Positions 26,134 to 34,818 of a DNA stretch of 64,000 bases are shown here, one piece after another; positions within the stretch are counted from its first letter, which is position 1, and every line of letters starts with the position of its first letter. Origin of the DNA: Muribaculaceae bacterium (GTDB lineage Bacteria; Bacteroidota; Bacteroidia; Bacteroidales; Muribaculaceae); NCBI GenBank assembly GCA_022508985.1, contig JAFLUA010000002.1, forward strand, positions 186,001 through 250,000, written 5' to 3'. The notes under the pieces are model-generated. The model was not told the DNA's origin. It did not search any database and was given only the letters and a program-made list of their open reading frames with translations. Made by a program: the position numbers and the translations under genes.

Positions 26134-27255
26134 ATGAAGGCGAACAAAGAAGCCGTTCTGACACTCCGGGACGGCACAAGCTATAAGGGATACAGCTTCG
26201 GCTACGAAGGACCGGCCTCCGGCGAGGTGGTGTTCAACACAGCAATGACGGGATATCCCGAAAGCCTCACCGACCCATCGTATGAGGGTCAGATTTTGAT
26301 AACGACATTCCCTCAATTAGGTAATTACGGCGTACCGCCGGCAGGGGGTACCGACACCCTTGAAGGCTACTACGAAGGCGTCCGCATTCACTGCCGCGCT
26401 ATCATTGCCCAAGATTATGCCTTTCATCATAGCCACTGGCTCGCCGACCGCTCGCTGGCACAATGGCTCAAAGAAGAAAAAATACCCGGTATTTATGGTA
26501 TCGACACCCGCGCTCTCACCAAGCATCTCCGCGAACACGGCTCAATGCTCGGAAAGATAACGATAGAAGGAGGCGAGGATGTCGATTTTTATGATCCCAA
26601 CGCCGAAAATCTCATAGCATTGACATCGTGTAAAAAGCCTCTTGTCTATGAGTCGGTCGGCATGGTGCCTGAAGATTTGAAATTGCCGTTGGCGCCCGAT
26701 GCTTCGGGACGCAAGACAGTAGTATTAGTCGACTGCGGCATCAAGCATAATATAATAAGGTGTCTTTTGCGTCGAGGAGTACGTGTGGTTAGAGTGCCGT
26801 GGGATTATGATTTCACCACCCTACCCTACGACGGCTTGTTTATAAGCAACGGCCCGGGCAATCCCGATTTTGCAGAGACGACAGTAACACACCTACGTCG
26901 CGCCATGGACCTACGCAAGCCTATCTGCGGCATCTGTATGGGCAATCAGCTACTGGCCAAGGCTGCCGGAGCTACAACATACAAGCTTAAATATGGCCAT
27001 CGCTCGCACAATCAGCCCGTAAGACGCGCCGGCACAAATCAGTGCTTTGTAACATCACAAAACCACGGCTTTGCCGTCGACACCAATACCCTACCGGCCG
27101 ACTGGGAGGCGCTGTTTATCAATATGAACGACGGCACCAACGAGGGAATACGCCACCGCAATCTGCCTTATTTCTCGGCACAATTTCACCCGGAGGCGTC
27201 GAGCGGACCTCGCGACACAGAATTTCTTTTTGACGAATTTATAGCCCTACTTTAA
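26134..27255 (+). CDS. carA: Carbamoyl-phosphate synthase small (glutaminase) subunit
   Basis: A 373-residue cytosolic subunit that releases ammonia from glutamine for carbamoyl phosphate, feeding arginine and pyrimidine synthesis. The N-terminal CPSase domain (GEVVFNTAMTGYPESLTDPS) is followed by a class I glutamine amidotransferase domain with the catalytic cysteine in GICMGNQLLAKAAG (~residue 270) and His/Glu in QFHPEASSGP (~352). It is followed by carB after 4 bases. Confidence 0.97.
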   Translation: MKANKEAVLTLRDGTSYKGYSFGYEGPASGEVVFNTAMTGYPESLTDPSYEGQILITTFPQLGNYGVPPAGGTDTLEGYYEGVRIHCRAIIAQDYAFHHSHWLADRSLAQWLKEEKIPGIYGIDTRALTKHLREHGSMLGKITIEGGEDVDFYDPNAENLIALTSCKKPLVYESVGMVPEDLKLPLAPDASGRKTVVLVDCGIKHNIIRCLLRRGVRVVRVPWDYDFTTLPYDGLFISNGPGNPDFAETTVTHLRRAMDLRKPICGICMGNQLLAKAAGATTYKLKYGHRSHNQPVRRAGTNQCFVTSQNHGFAVDTNTLPADWEALFINMNDGTNEGIRHRNLPYFSAQFHPEASSGPRDTEFLFDEFIALL

Positions 27256-27259
27256 CGAT

Positions 27260-30200
27260 ATGAACGAAATAAAAAAAGTGCTGTTACTCGGCAGCGGTGC
27301 CCTCAAAATCGGTGAAGCGGGCGAATTTGATTACTCTGGTGCGCAAGCTCTTAAAGCACTTCGCGAAGAAGGTGTTGAGACTGTGCTTATCAACCCCAAC
27401 ATTGCAACGGTGCAGACCTCGGAAGGCATGGCCGATAAGATTTATTTTCTGCCGGTCACACCCCACTTCGTTGAGCGCGTCATCGAGAAAGAACGGCCCG
27501 ACGGCATTCTCCTTGCCTTTGGAGGCCAGACGGCTCTCAACTGTGGCGTCGAGCTCGAGTGCTCAGGAGTGCTGAAAAAATATGGAGTATCGGTCCTTGG
27601 CACGCCGGTTCAAGCCATTATGGACACCGAAGACCGCGAGTTATTTGTAGAGCGGCTCAACGAAATAGGTGTCAACACAATAAAGAGCGAGGCCGTTGAA
27701 AGTGTCGACGAAGCGCTCCGCGTTGCCGGCGAACTTGGCTATCCTGTCATCGTACGCGCGGCATACGCTTTAGGAGGACTCGGCAGCGGCTTTTGCGACA
27801 ACGACAGCGAGTTGCGTTCACTCGTAGAAAAAGCTTTGTCGTTTTCGCCACAAGTGCTTGTAGAAAAATCTCTCAAAGGGTGGAAAGAGGTTGAATATGA
27901 GGTTGTTCGCGACCGCTACGATAATTGCATCACAGTGTGTAACATGGAGAATTTCGACCCTCTGGGCATACACACCGGCGAAAGTATAGTGGTGGCACCG
28001 TCGCAAACACTTTCAAACGACGACTACCATTTTCTACGTTCAATAGCTATCAAAATCATACGCCACATAGGCATCGTGGGTGAATGTAACGTGCAGTATG
28101 CCTACGACCCGGCATCGATGGACTACCGCGTAATCGAGGTCAACGCCCGATTAAGCCGCTCGTCGGCCCTCGCCTCGAAGGCAACGGGCTACCCGCTGGC
28201 CTTCGTTGCCGCCAAACTGGCACTTGGCTACGGCCTTTTCGACCTCACAAACAGCGTGACACGCTGCACCTCGGCTTTCTTCGAGCCGGCCCTCGACTAT
28301 GTCGTTGTAAAAATACCGCGGTGGGATCTTGGCAAGTTCCATGGAGTAGACCGTCACATCGGTTCTTCGATGAAATCGGTAGGCGAAATCATGGCCATCG
28401 GGCGCACCTTCGAAGAGGCAATACAGAAAGGGCTCCGCATGATAGGTCAAGGCATGCACGGATTTGTTGAAAACAAAGAACTCAATATCGACGATATCGA
28501 CGCAGCCTTAAGCGAGCCTACCGACCGCCGTATCTTCGCCATAGCCAAGGCCTTTGCCCAAGGTTATAGCGTCGACCGTATTCACGAACTCACTAAAATC
28601 GACCGTTGGTTTCTTTATAAACTGCGTAATATCATCGACACCTCCGATGCCCTTGAAGCCTTTAACAGCGCCGAGGAGTTGTCGCCCTACTTGCTGAGAC
28701 TTGCCAAGCAGCAGGGATTCAGCGATTTCCAGATAGCACGTTCGCTCTACAAAGAACACTTCAACGATAGTGTCGACGAAAAGATGGCAATCGTACGCCG
28801 GCATCGCAAATCGCTTGGCATAACGCCTGTCGTTAAACAAATCGACACCCTCGCCGCCGAATACCCGGCCGCCACTAACTATCTCTACCTCACATATAAC
28901 GGCACCGAAAACGATGTCGACTACACCGGCGATCGCCGCTCGGTTGTTGTCCTTGGGTCGGGCGCATACCGCATAGGCTCATCGGTGGAATTTGACTGGT
29001 GCTCGGTCAACGCGCTCCTCACCGCCCGCGAGCAAGGTTATCGCTCTGTTATGATAAACTATAACCCGGAGACCGTATCGACCGACTATGATATCTGCGA
29101 CAGACTCTACTTCGACGAGCTCACCTTTGAGCGCGTGATGGATATTCTTGAGTTGGAAAATCCGCATGGCATAATACTCTCGGTAGGCGGCCAGATACCC
29201 AACAACCTCGCCACACGCCTCGATGCAGCCAAAGTAAATATCTTAGGTACTGCAGCAACCAGCATCGACCGCGCAGAAGACCGCAACAAATTCTCGGCAA
29301 TGCTCGACAGCCTCGGCGTCGACCAGCCACGTTGGCGCGAGCTCACCGATTTTGCCGACATTGAAGAATTTGTGGCAGAAGTAGGCTACCCGGTGCTCGT
29401 ACGCCCGTCGTACGTGCTCTCCGGTGCCGCCATGAATGTTTGCTTCAATTCCGATGAATTGCGGCGCTTCTTACAACTTGCTGCCAACGTGTCGAAAAAG
29501 CACCCTGTTGTAGTGAGCGAGTTTATACAGAACGCTAAGGAAATAGAGATGGACGCCGTTGCCGACAAAGGCGAAATCAAGGCCTACGCCATCTCTGAGC
29601 ATATAGAATATGCCGGTGTTCACTCCGGCGATGCCACTATACAGTTCCCACCGCAAAAGTTGTATGTAGAAACGATGCGCCGTATAAAAAAGGTGTCGGC
29701 CAAGATAGCGCGCGAGCTTAATATCTCGGGGCCGTTCAACATACAATTCCTTGCCAAGAACAACGATATAAAGGTTATTGAATGTAATCTGCGCGCCTCT
29801 CGCAGTTTCCCATTTGTGTCAAAAGTACTGAAAATAAATTTCATCGACTTGGCAACGCGCATCATGCTTGGGCAAAAGGTTGAGAAGCCGTCGAAAAGTG
29901 CTTTCGACCTCGACTATGTAGGCATCAAGGCCTCACAATTCAGTTTCTCACGCCTTGGCGGAGCCGACCCGGTGCTTGGCGTCGACATGGCGTCGACGGG
30001 AGAAGTAGGCTGTCTTGGAGACGATACCGATGAGGCTATCCTAAAATCGCTGTTGGCCGTAGGCCTCAGGATTCCCGAAAAGGGTGTACTGCTGAGCACC
30101 GGCAGCCCTAAGCAAAAAGCAGAGTTGCTCGAAGCCGCGCAAAAGCTGCACCAAGCCGGTCTTACTATTTATGCTACCGACGGCACCTGCCGATACCTTA

Positions 30201-30481
30201 ATGAAAACGGCGTGCCGGCAACACTTGTCTACTGGCCCTCATCGCCCGACAAACAACCGCAAGCGGTTGATTTGCTACACAACAAGCAGGTAGATATGGT
30301 TGTAAATATCCCTAAAAATTTCACCGGTACAGAACTTAGCAACGGACGCAAAATACGTCGCGCGGCTGTCGACCTCAACATTCCGCTTATCACCAACTCT
30401 CGCTTGGCTTCGGCCTTCATAAATGCGTTTACGACGCTGCCTTTGTCCAATATCGAAATCAAGAGCTGGGATGAATATTAA
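27260..30481 (+). CDS. carB: Carbamoyl-phosphate synthase large subunit
   Basis: A 1073-residue enzyme with two homologous ATP-grasp halves (first with VRAAYALGGLGSGFCDN, second with VRPSYVLSGAAMNVC) and a C-terminal allosteric MGS-like domain (GVLLSTGSPKQKAELLEAA). The first half phosphorylates bicarbonate and the second phosphorylates carbamate. The oligomerisation domain lies between them. Full length, in an operon with carA. Confidence 0.97.
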   Translation: MNEIKKVLLLGSGALKIGEAGEFDYSGAQALKALREEGVETVLINPNIATVQTSEGMADKIYFLPVTPHFVERVIEKERPDGILLAFGGQTALNCGVELECSGVLKKYGVSVLGTPVQAIMDTEDRELFVERLNEIGVNTIKSEAVESVDEALRVAGELGYPVIVRAAYALGGLGSGFCDNDSELRSLVEKALSFSPQVLVEKSLKGWKEVEYEVVRDRYDNCITVCNMENFDPLGIHTGESIVVAPSQTLSNDDYHFLRSIAIKIIRHIGIVGECNVQYAYDPASMDYRVIEVNARLSRSSALASKATGYPLAFVAAKLALGYGLFDLTNSVTRCTSAFFEPALDYVVVKIPRWDLGKFHGVDRHIGSSMKSVGEIMAIGRTFEEAIQKGLRMIGQGMHGFVENKELNIDDIDAALSEPTDRRIFAIAKAFAQGYSVDRIHELTKIDRWFLYKLRNIIDTSDALEAFNSAEELSPYLLRLAKQQGFSDFQIARSLYKEHFNDSVDEKMAIVRRHRKSLGITPVVKQIDTLAAEYPAATNYLYLTYNGTENDVDYTGDRRSVVVLGSGAYRIGSSVEFDWCSVNALLTAREQGYRSVMINYNPETVSTDYDICDRLYFDELTFERVMDILELENPHGIILSVGGQIPNNLATRLDAAKVNILGTAATSIDRAEDRNKFSAMLDSLGVDQPRWRELTDFADIEEFVAEVGYPVLVRPSYVLSGAAMNVCFNSDELRRFLQLAANVSKKHPVVVSEFIQNAKEIEMDAVADKGEIKAYAISEHIEYAGVHSGDATIQFPPQKLYVETMRRIKKVSAKIARELNISGPFNIQFLAKNNDIKVIECNLRASRSFPFVSKVLKINFIDLATRIMLGQKVEKPSKSAFDLDYVGIKASQFSFSRLGGADPVLGVDMASTGEVGCLGDDTDEAILKSLLAVGLRIPEKGVLLSTGSPKQKAELLEAAQKLHQAGLTIYATDGTCRYLNENGVPATLVYWPSSPDKQPQAVDLLHNKQVDMVVNIPKNFTGTELSNGRKIRRAAVDLNIPLITNSRLASAFINAFTTLPLSNIEIKSWDEY

Positions 30482-30640
30482 TGAATATTTTAACAATCTG
30501 ATAGGATATTTATCCGATTTTACAATTTTTAACATAAGGGAAAATTTGCGGCGCACATTTCGCCAAAAAGGCTAATGCGCTAAATATCAGGATTCAACAT
30601 TCTGCAAACTTGCGCAAATGCCAAAAATGCCGAAAAACTA

Positions 30641-30690
30641 TGTCGTAAAACATAAAAATTTATTTGGTCATTATGTCAAAAGCTACGACA
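30641..30690 (+). other. Nested inverted repeat downstream of carB
   Basis: An outer stem (TGTCGTA at 30641-30647 with TACGACA at 30684-30690) encloses an inner stem (CATAA with TTATG). It lies in a roughly 270-base non-coding stretch between carB and its likely terminator. The rest of 30482-30755 shows no gene. It could be a 3' UTR structure or part of a small RNA. Confidence 0.4.
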
Positions 30691-30755
30691 TTTGTACCGC
30701 AAACCTAAAACAATCTTTTTTACCTTAGAAATTGTACCTATTGGAAACCCATAAG

Positions 30756-30782
30756 AAGGGACTGCGTGAGCAGCCCCTTTTT
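30756..30782 (+). terminator. Terminator downstream of carAB
   Basis: The stem AAGGGACTGC/GCAGCCCCTT (one mismatch, GTGA loop) is followed by a run of T, the classic plus-strand intrinsic terminator. It lies some 275 bases after the carB stop. Confidence 0.75.
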
Positions 30783-30824
30783 ATGATATATGCATAGTCT
30801 TCCAATATGCGATATACGACAACA

Positions 30825-30854
30825 AGTGCCCCAAAACATCTGCTTTGAGGCACT
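30825..30854 (-). terminator. Terminator of the endonuclease gene
   Basis: AGTGCCCCAAA pairs with TTTGAGGCACT (one mismatch) around an 8-base loop, 24 bases past the stop codon. It is T-rich on both flanks. Confidence 0.65.
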
Positions 30855-30878
30855 CGTATTTTATTTATAAATTGCGTC

Positions 30879-33278
30879 TTATCGCACTAAAATCGTGCGC
30901 GAGAAGTTGGCTACGGCAACAATATAGACCGTCCCCGGCGCCAAAGAAGCGAATTCGTGAACACCTTCGGCGAGAGTGCCGCTGTAGAGAGTGGTGCCAT
31001 CGATGCAATAAATAGCAACCGGCAGGGTGTTGCCCTCACGAATATCAACAAAGAGCGAGCCGCCGCGGCTATAAGCATCCCATTGATGCTGTGCCGCTTC
31101 GATGTCGGATACACCTGTTTTATTAGGTGTAATAGCGATATCGTCGATAAGGAAGCGCTTACCTTGCTTTTGTGATATGCGCAGGCGCGCTCCTGAGGGA
31201 GCTCCTACATGCACTTTATACTCCTTGTAGTCGAGTGCCGAAAGGACTACGCTACCGGCGGTGGTGTAAGATTTACCTCCATCGGTAGAGAACTCGATAT
31301 TGAGATGTGCCTCTGCATCGTTACTTCCCCAGCGGCACGCAAAGAAGCTGACATCGTTGATGCCCGAGTCGAGATCTTCTGCCATCTCAATTTTAGCGAT
31401 GCCACTTTTACCACAGCGTAGCGCCTGTTTGCCTGCATATACGGGGTCGTTGGCCCAGATGCCGGCATCGTTAAGATTCCACACACACGCTGTGCCATAG
31501 TAGGTTTGGGCACTGTATGTTGAATAACTGCCCTCCGCCTCAAAGTCTTCAAGGAAATCGGTAGTAACAAAGACCTTGCCCTGCACCATAGCATCGTCGC
31601 TAACATAAGTTTTCCACACCGCGGTAATAGGTGTCTCAAACGTGCCTGCGACCTCGCTGTTGAGGCGCATATACATGCGCGATTCATCGGGCGACAAGGT
31701 TATTTTCGTGCTCCAAGTAGAGCGATCGACCGACAACTCGAATGGCGCGAGAACCGTCACTGTAAAATCGCTCTCGATATTATCGGTTGAGATTAAAATT
31801 TCAGCCACTTCGGAAGGCTCGCCCGGCTCAGCCACGAAATATAGGTCGCCGTCGAAAAGGAAATCAATCGACGGAACCGGTTGAGCCGTACGGACGCTAA
31901 CATATCGGCTCACCAACGATTGCGATGCGAGAGAATAGATATAATCGGTGTCGGGCGAAAGGTTTTCGACAATATAACGGCCATCGGCAGCTTTGACAGC
32001 CATGGGATAGCCCGGCAACAAGCCATAATCGTCGGTAACAGCCAAGCTGTAGCAAGCTTGAGCATCGGCATCGCCTACATAAGTCCACACAGCGACGAAC
32101 GAATTGTCGGTAACACGCTCGGCCTCACCAACAGGAAGGCCATCGACAGCCTCGCCTTGCAGTGTTACTGTCGATGTTGCCGAGCCTGCCTTTATTGTTA
32201 GGGTTGCCGAGTGCTTTCCGGTAGCAGTAGGCGTATATTTAATGGTAACCGTAGCGCCATTATTGGCAAGGTCGACACTAATAGTTGTCGGTGACACAGT
32301 AAATTGCGCGCCCGACACAGCAATGGCCACATCCGTTTTGGCATTCGTGGTTAGCACCGTGAGAGCCTTCTCAATCGTATATCCCGGTCGCGACACTCCG
32401 ACGGCAACCGACGAGCCGTTAACTGGCTGATTAATAGCCACAGGAGTCGAAGCAGTCCCCGACCATTTTTCGGTCGACTTGTCACCCCAGATATATTCTA
32501 CCATATCGGGATTATCTATAAAAGGATTTCGATTTTTTTGGTGCTCGTAAACGACTTCGTTACGGTCTCTTTCTTTCTGGCTTACGGGGTCCATACGGTG
32601 CCACTTGAGCAACATATTCATGGCCCACGAAGCCAGAGCCGGGTAGCTGTTATGGACAAGCATGTCGCTGCTCCAATTAGCCACGCGGTCGTTATAGCAT
32701 GCTACCATATAGAAATAGGTACGCGCGAAATCGCCTTTATACTCATCGTCGGGCTCGAATACTGTACCCGAATATCCTGCAAAAGTACTTGCGCCAAGCC
32801 TGCCAAGGGGCGTCACGCCGCCTTTCGATGCCAGATATTTTCCGTTGGCGCACTCACCGAATGGATAGTTGCTGCGCTGACCGTTTACGGCACCGTCGGT
32901 AGGATATATATGAAAGGCGTCGCTCACCATAGGTGCCGCATCATTAAACCAGCTCTTAGGCATTGAGTGCTCGCGGTTGTAGCAGTCGCCTATGGCAGAA
33001 TAGTTACCGCATGTCTGATTTGTATTCCAATGCTTTGTAGAATACATATCCCATATTTTTCCGTCGGGATAGACATCCGATTCTTTATACAAATCCCACA
33101 AGGCGCCATAGCCTATATCGGTATGGTTGGCTATAATTCCATGTAGAGCCTCGAGGAGCGCCTTGCCCCCCTTATTTTCGCAGTTGCTATAATAAGCGTT
33201 GGGGGCAGCAGCATCAGAACTTTGAGCCACGGCCGAAAGCACCATCAATACAAGATATAAGCGTTTCAATAAATTCAT
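30879..33278 (-). CDS. Secreted endonuclease I with Fn3/Ig-like regions and type IX-like tail
   Basis: A 799-residue secreted protein. Signal peptide at residues 1-23 (LVLMVLSAVAQSSDA). The N-terminal ~270 residues are endonuclease I (EndA/NucM): the His motif YNREHSMPKSWF and HIYPTDGAVNGQRSNYPFGE carry the metal-binding residues. They are followed by an Ig-like beta-sandwich (ISVDLANNGATVTIKYTPT), a fibronectin III-like domain with NLSPDTDYIYSL, a jelly-roll-like region, and a C-terminal ~75-residue sorting-type domain ending in TVYIVAVANFSRTILVR. It would degrade extracellular DNA or RNA. The start at 33278 was chosen because it begins the signal peptide. An ATG 14 codons upstream does not. 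Confidence 0.88.
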   Translation of the reverse strand: MNLLKRLYLVLMVLSAVAQSSDAAAPNAYYSNCENKGGKALLEALHGIIANHTDIGYGALWDLYKESDVYPDGKIWDMYSTKHWNTNQTCGNYSAIGDCYNREHSMPKSWFNDAAPMVSDAFHIYPTDGAVNGQRSNYPFGECANGKYLASKGGVTPLGRLGASTFAGYSGTVFEPDDEYKGDFARTYFYMVACYNDRVANWSSDMLVHNSYPALASWAMNMLLKWHRMDPVSQKERDRNEVVYEHQKNRNPFIDNPDMVEYIWGDKSTEKWSGTASTPVAINQPVNGSSVAVGVSRPGYTIEKALTVLTTNAKTDVAIAVSGAQFTVSPTTISVDLANNGATVTIKYTPTATGKHSATLTIKAGSATSTVTLQGEAVDGLPVGEAERVTDNSFVAVWTYVGDADAQACYSLAVTDDYGLLPGYPMAVKAADGRYIVENLSPDTDYIYSLASQSLVSRYVSVRTAQPVPSIDFLFDGDLYFVAEPGEPSEVAEILISTDNIESDFTVTVLAPFELSVDRSTWSTKITLSPDESRMYMRLNSEVAGTFETPITAVWKTYVSDDAMVQGKVFVTTDFLEDFEAEGSYSTYSAQTYYGTACVWNLNDAGIWANDPVYAGKQALRCGKSGIAKIEMAEDLDSGINDVSFFACRWGSNDAEAHLNIEFSTDGGKSYTTAGSVVLSALDYKEYKVHVGAPSGARLRISQKQGKRFLIDDIAITPNKTGVSDIEAAQHQWDAYSRGGSLFVDIREGNTLPVAIYCIDGTTLYSGTLAEGVHEFASLAPGTVYIVAVANFSRTILVR

Positions 33279-33331
33279 AATACGAAGATCCGAAATATTA
33301 AAAAACAGATAGAGCGACATGATAGAGAAAA

Positions 33332-33547
33332 CTATAGGACAATATCAAAATTATCCATAAATTCCATGTAGTAATACGACCCTTGAGGAAACATTTTCCC
33401 AAATTTCGTAAGGTTGAATTTACAGGCATTATAGATGTCTTTTTTAACTTGTTCAGGATTTTTTCTAAATTCCTCCCATAAAGTTTCATCGTTCTTGTAT
33501 TTTTCTACGATGTCATCAAATTCTTTCTGACTTATCTTTTTTTCCAT
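33332..33547 (-). CDS. Small acidic protein, function unknown
   Basis: A 71-residue protein with a charged, helical N-terminal half (ISQKEFDDIVEKYKNDETLW then RKNPEQVKKDI) and an aromatic-rich C-terminus (SYYYMEFMDNFDIVL). The family is not recognised. The pattern of an acidic helix followed by a residue-Asn-Pro turn vaguely resembles leader regions of some ribosomal peptide precursors, but no modifying enzyme is nearby. It lies 53 bases upstream of the secreted endonuclease start, in the same direction, and could be co-transcribed with it. It is chosen over another frame at 33298-33489 because its composition looks like a real soluble protein. Confidence 0.55.
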   Translation of the reverse strand: MEKKISQKEFDDIVEKYKNDETLWEEFRKNPEQVKKDIYNACKFNLTKFGKMFPQGSYYYMEFMDNFDIVL

Positions 33548-33711
33548 AGTATTCTCAAAATTTTCTTTATATGTGGTTCTTCTCCTGTGTAGTATCTAAT
33601 CACTTTCAGTAGATATCAATCACAAGTTAAAAAACCGGATATAATGTGGCGGCTCATATAAAAATACGCCATTGCATTAGAGCGTGTAAAAATAGTAATT
33701 TTTTTTGAGTT

Positions 33712-33743
33712 TTTGCATTTCGGCCAAAAATTACTAAATTTGC
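33712..33743 (+). promoter_or_regulatory. efp promoter
   Basis: TTTG at 33712-33715, 19 bases, then TAAATTTGC at 33735-33743: an excellent match to the Bacteroidetes promoter, 36 bases before the efp start. Confidence 0.75.
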
Positions 33744-33779
33744 AGACAGAAATAAAAATTAAGAATATAACAGCATTTT

Positions 33780-34346
33780 ATGGCAACGACAGCAGATTTC
33801 AAAAATGGTATGTGCCTCGACATCGACGGCAACTACTTTTTTATTGTAGAATTCCTTCATGTAAAACCCGGCAAAGGCCCGGCTTTCGTTCGCACCAAGC
33901 TACGCAATGTTAAGACCGGCCGCATCTTCGAAAAGACCTGGAACTCAGGTGTAAAAGTAGAAGAAGTGCGTATAGAGCGTCGCCCCTATCAGTTCTTATA
34001 TAAAGACGACATGGGCTACAACTTCATGCACACCGAGACTTTCGAGCAGGTAGCCATCCCCGGCGAAAGCATTGAAGGCGTACAATTCCTCAAAGAAGGT
34101 GATATCTGCGAGGCTATGGTACACGCAGCATCCGACACAATACTCACCTGTGAGATGCCAATAAATGTGGTACTTGAAATTACATATACCGAGCCGGGTA
34201 TCAAGGGCGATACCGCCACCAACACACTCAAGCCGGCCACAGTAGAAACAGGTGCAGAAGTGCGTGTTCCCCTCTTCTGCAACACAGGTGATAAAGTACG
34301 CATCGACACCCGTAACGGGGCATATGTTGAACGCGTAAAATCTTAA
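33780..34346 (+). CDS. efp: Elongation factor P
   Basis: A 188-residue translation factor that relieves ribosome stalling at polyproline stretches. Three beta-barrel domains fit the full length. The conserved loop [12 protein letters not shown] places the tip lysine at residue 32, the site that is modified in other bacteria. The C-terminal signature [24 protein letters not shown] is present (quoted in part: [16 protein letters not shown]). No EpmA/EpmB-type modifying genes are in the window. Single gene with its own promoter and terminator. Confidence 0.96.
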   Translation: MATTADFKNGMCLDIDGNYFFIVEFLHVKPGKGPAFVRTKLRNVKTGRIFEKTWNSGVKVEEVRIERRPYQFLYKDDMGYNFMHTETFEQVAIPGESIEGVQFLKEGDICEAMVHAASDTILTCEMPINVVLEITYTEPGIKGDTATNTLKPATVETGAEVRVPLFCNTGDKVRIDTRNGAYVERVKS

Positions 34347-34400
34347 TACGTAGGTTTTGTAAATTTTTCATAGACTTTGTAAGCCCGTGAGGGTCAATGT

Positions 34401-34429
34401 AAAAAGGCATCTTTCGAGATGCCTTTTTT
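34401..34429 (+). terminator. efp terminator
   Basis: A perfect 12-bp stem (AAAAAGGCATCT with its complement) around a stable TTCG tetraloop, ending in a T run, 54 bases after the efp stop. Confidence 0.9.
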
Positions 34430-34493
34430 ACGTATGTGCGATTGCGCATCGAGTGCATATAACATCGCCATGCATAGCGGAGCGTCTATGGGC

Positions 34494-34737
34494 AAAAAAA
34501 AAGTCCTTACGCATTTCAACAACGTGTAGGGACCTAAGCCAAGAGGCATAATTGTGATTTCAAAATGTTGTTCTACAGATAACTAACAGTGTAGTAAAAG
34601 TACTATTTTAACACCTTACACCACCACCGACGGTCGTCACGACGTGGGTGTTGAGTCGTGCATGCCCTTGCTTAGATCAAAAACGATTCGGAAATAATTA
34701 GAAACCTAAGGAAAGACGCAGGTGCTTAATACAACCT
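34494..34737 (-). ncRNA. Candidate structured non-coding RNA, about 245 nt, unidentified
   Basis: Seen on the minus strand: a promoter-like pair of boxes just upstream (34741-34772), a 5' hairpin (GCAGGT with ACCTGC, 34718-34739), and a long-range closing helix of about 14 pairs with two bulges (34662-34675 with 34534-34549). An internal hairpin (CACGAC/GTCGTG, 34638-34660) and a terminal hairpin (34503-34533) are followed by nine T residues. The closing helix directly abuts the terminator stem. No open reading frame fits. The layout is that of an independently transcribed RNA. It does not carry the tmRNA tag/T-loop or the RNase P core motifs. A Bacteroidetes 6S-type RNA is one possibility, but I cannot confirm it from the sequence. 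Confidence 0.6.
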
Positions 34738-34740
34738 GCA

Positions 34741-34772
34741 CAAAGGTCGTTTTTATTTTTATAATATGCAAA
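34741..34772 (-). promoter_or_regulatory. Promoter of the ncRNA candidate
   Basis: On the minus strand TTTG (34772-34769), 20 bases, then GACCTTTG (34748-34741), one base off TAnnTTTG. The spacing is ideal. The predicted transcript start is at about 34735-34738. Confidence 0.5.
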
Positions 34773-34799
34773 TAATCGCCGCGACATTTTGCGATTATT
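34771..34799 (-). terminator. Terminator-like hairpin after the DUF1573 gene
   Basis: AATAATCGC (34771-34779) and GCGATTATT (34791-34799) form a perfect 9-bp stem with an 11-base loop, 20 bases after the stop codon. It separates that gene from the ncRNA candidate. Confidence 0.55.
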
Positions 34800-34818
34800 A
34801 AAGATTGTTTACATATTT

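Noticed and set aside
33298..33489. 63-codon minus-strand ORF overlapping the small acidic gene
   Set aside because: It is in another frame of the same DNA with a less protein-like composition. The 71-residue frame is preferred.
34494..34737. tmRNA or RNase P RNA as identity of the ncRNA candidate
   Set aside because: There is no tag reading frame, T-loop or 3' CCA for tmRNA, and no conserved RNase P core motifs.
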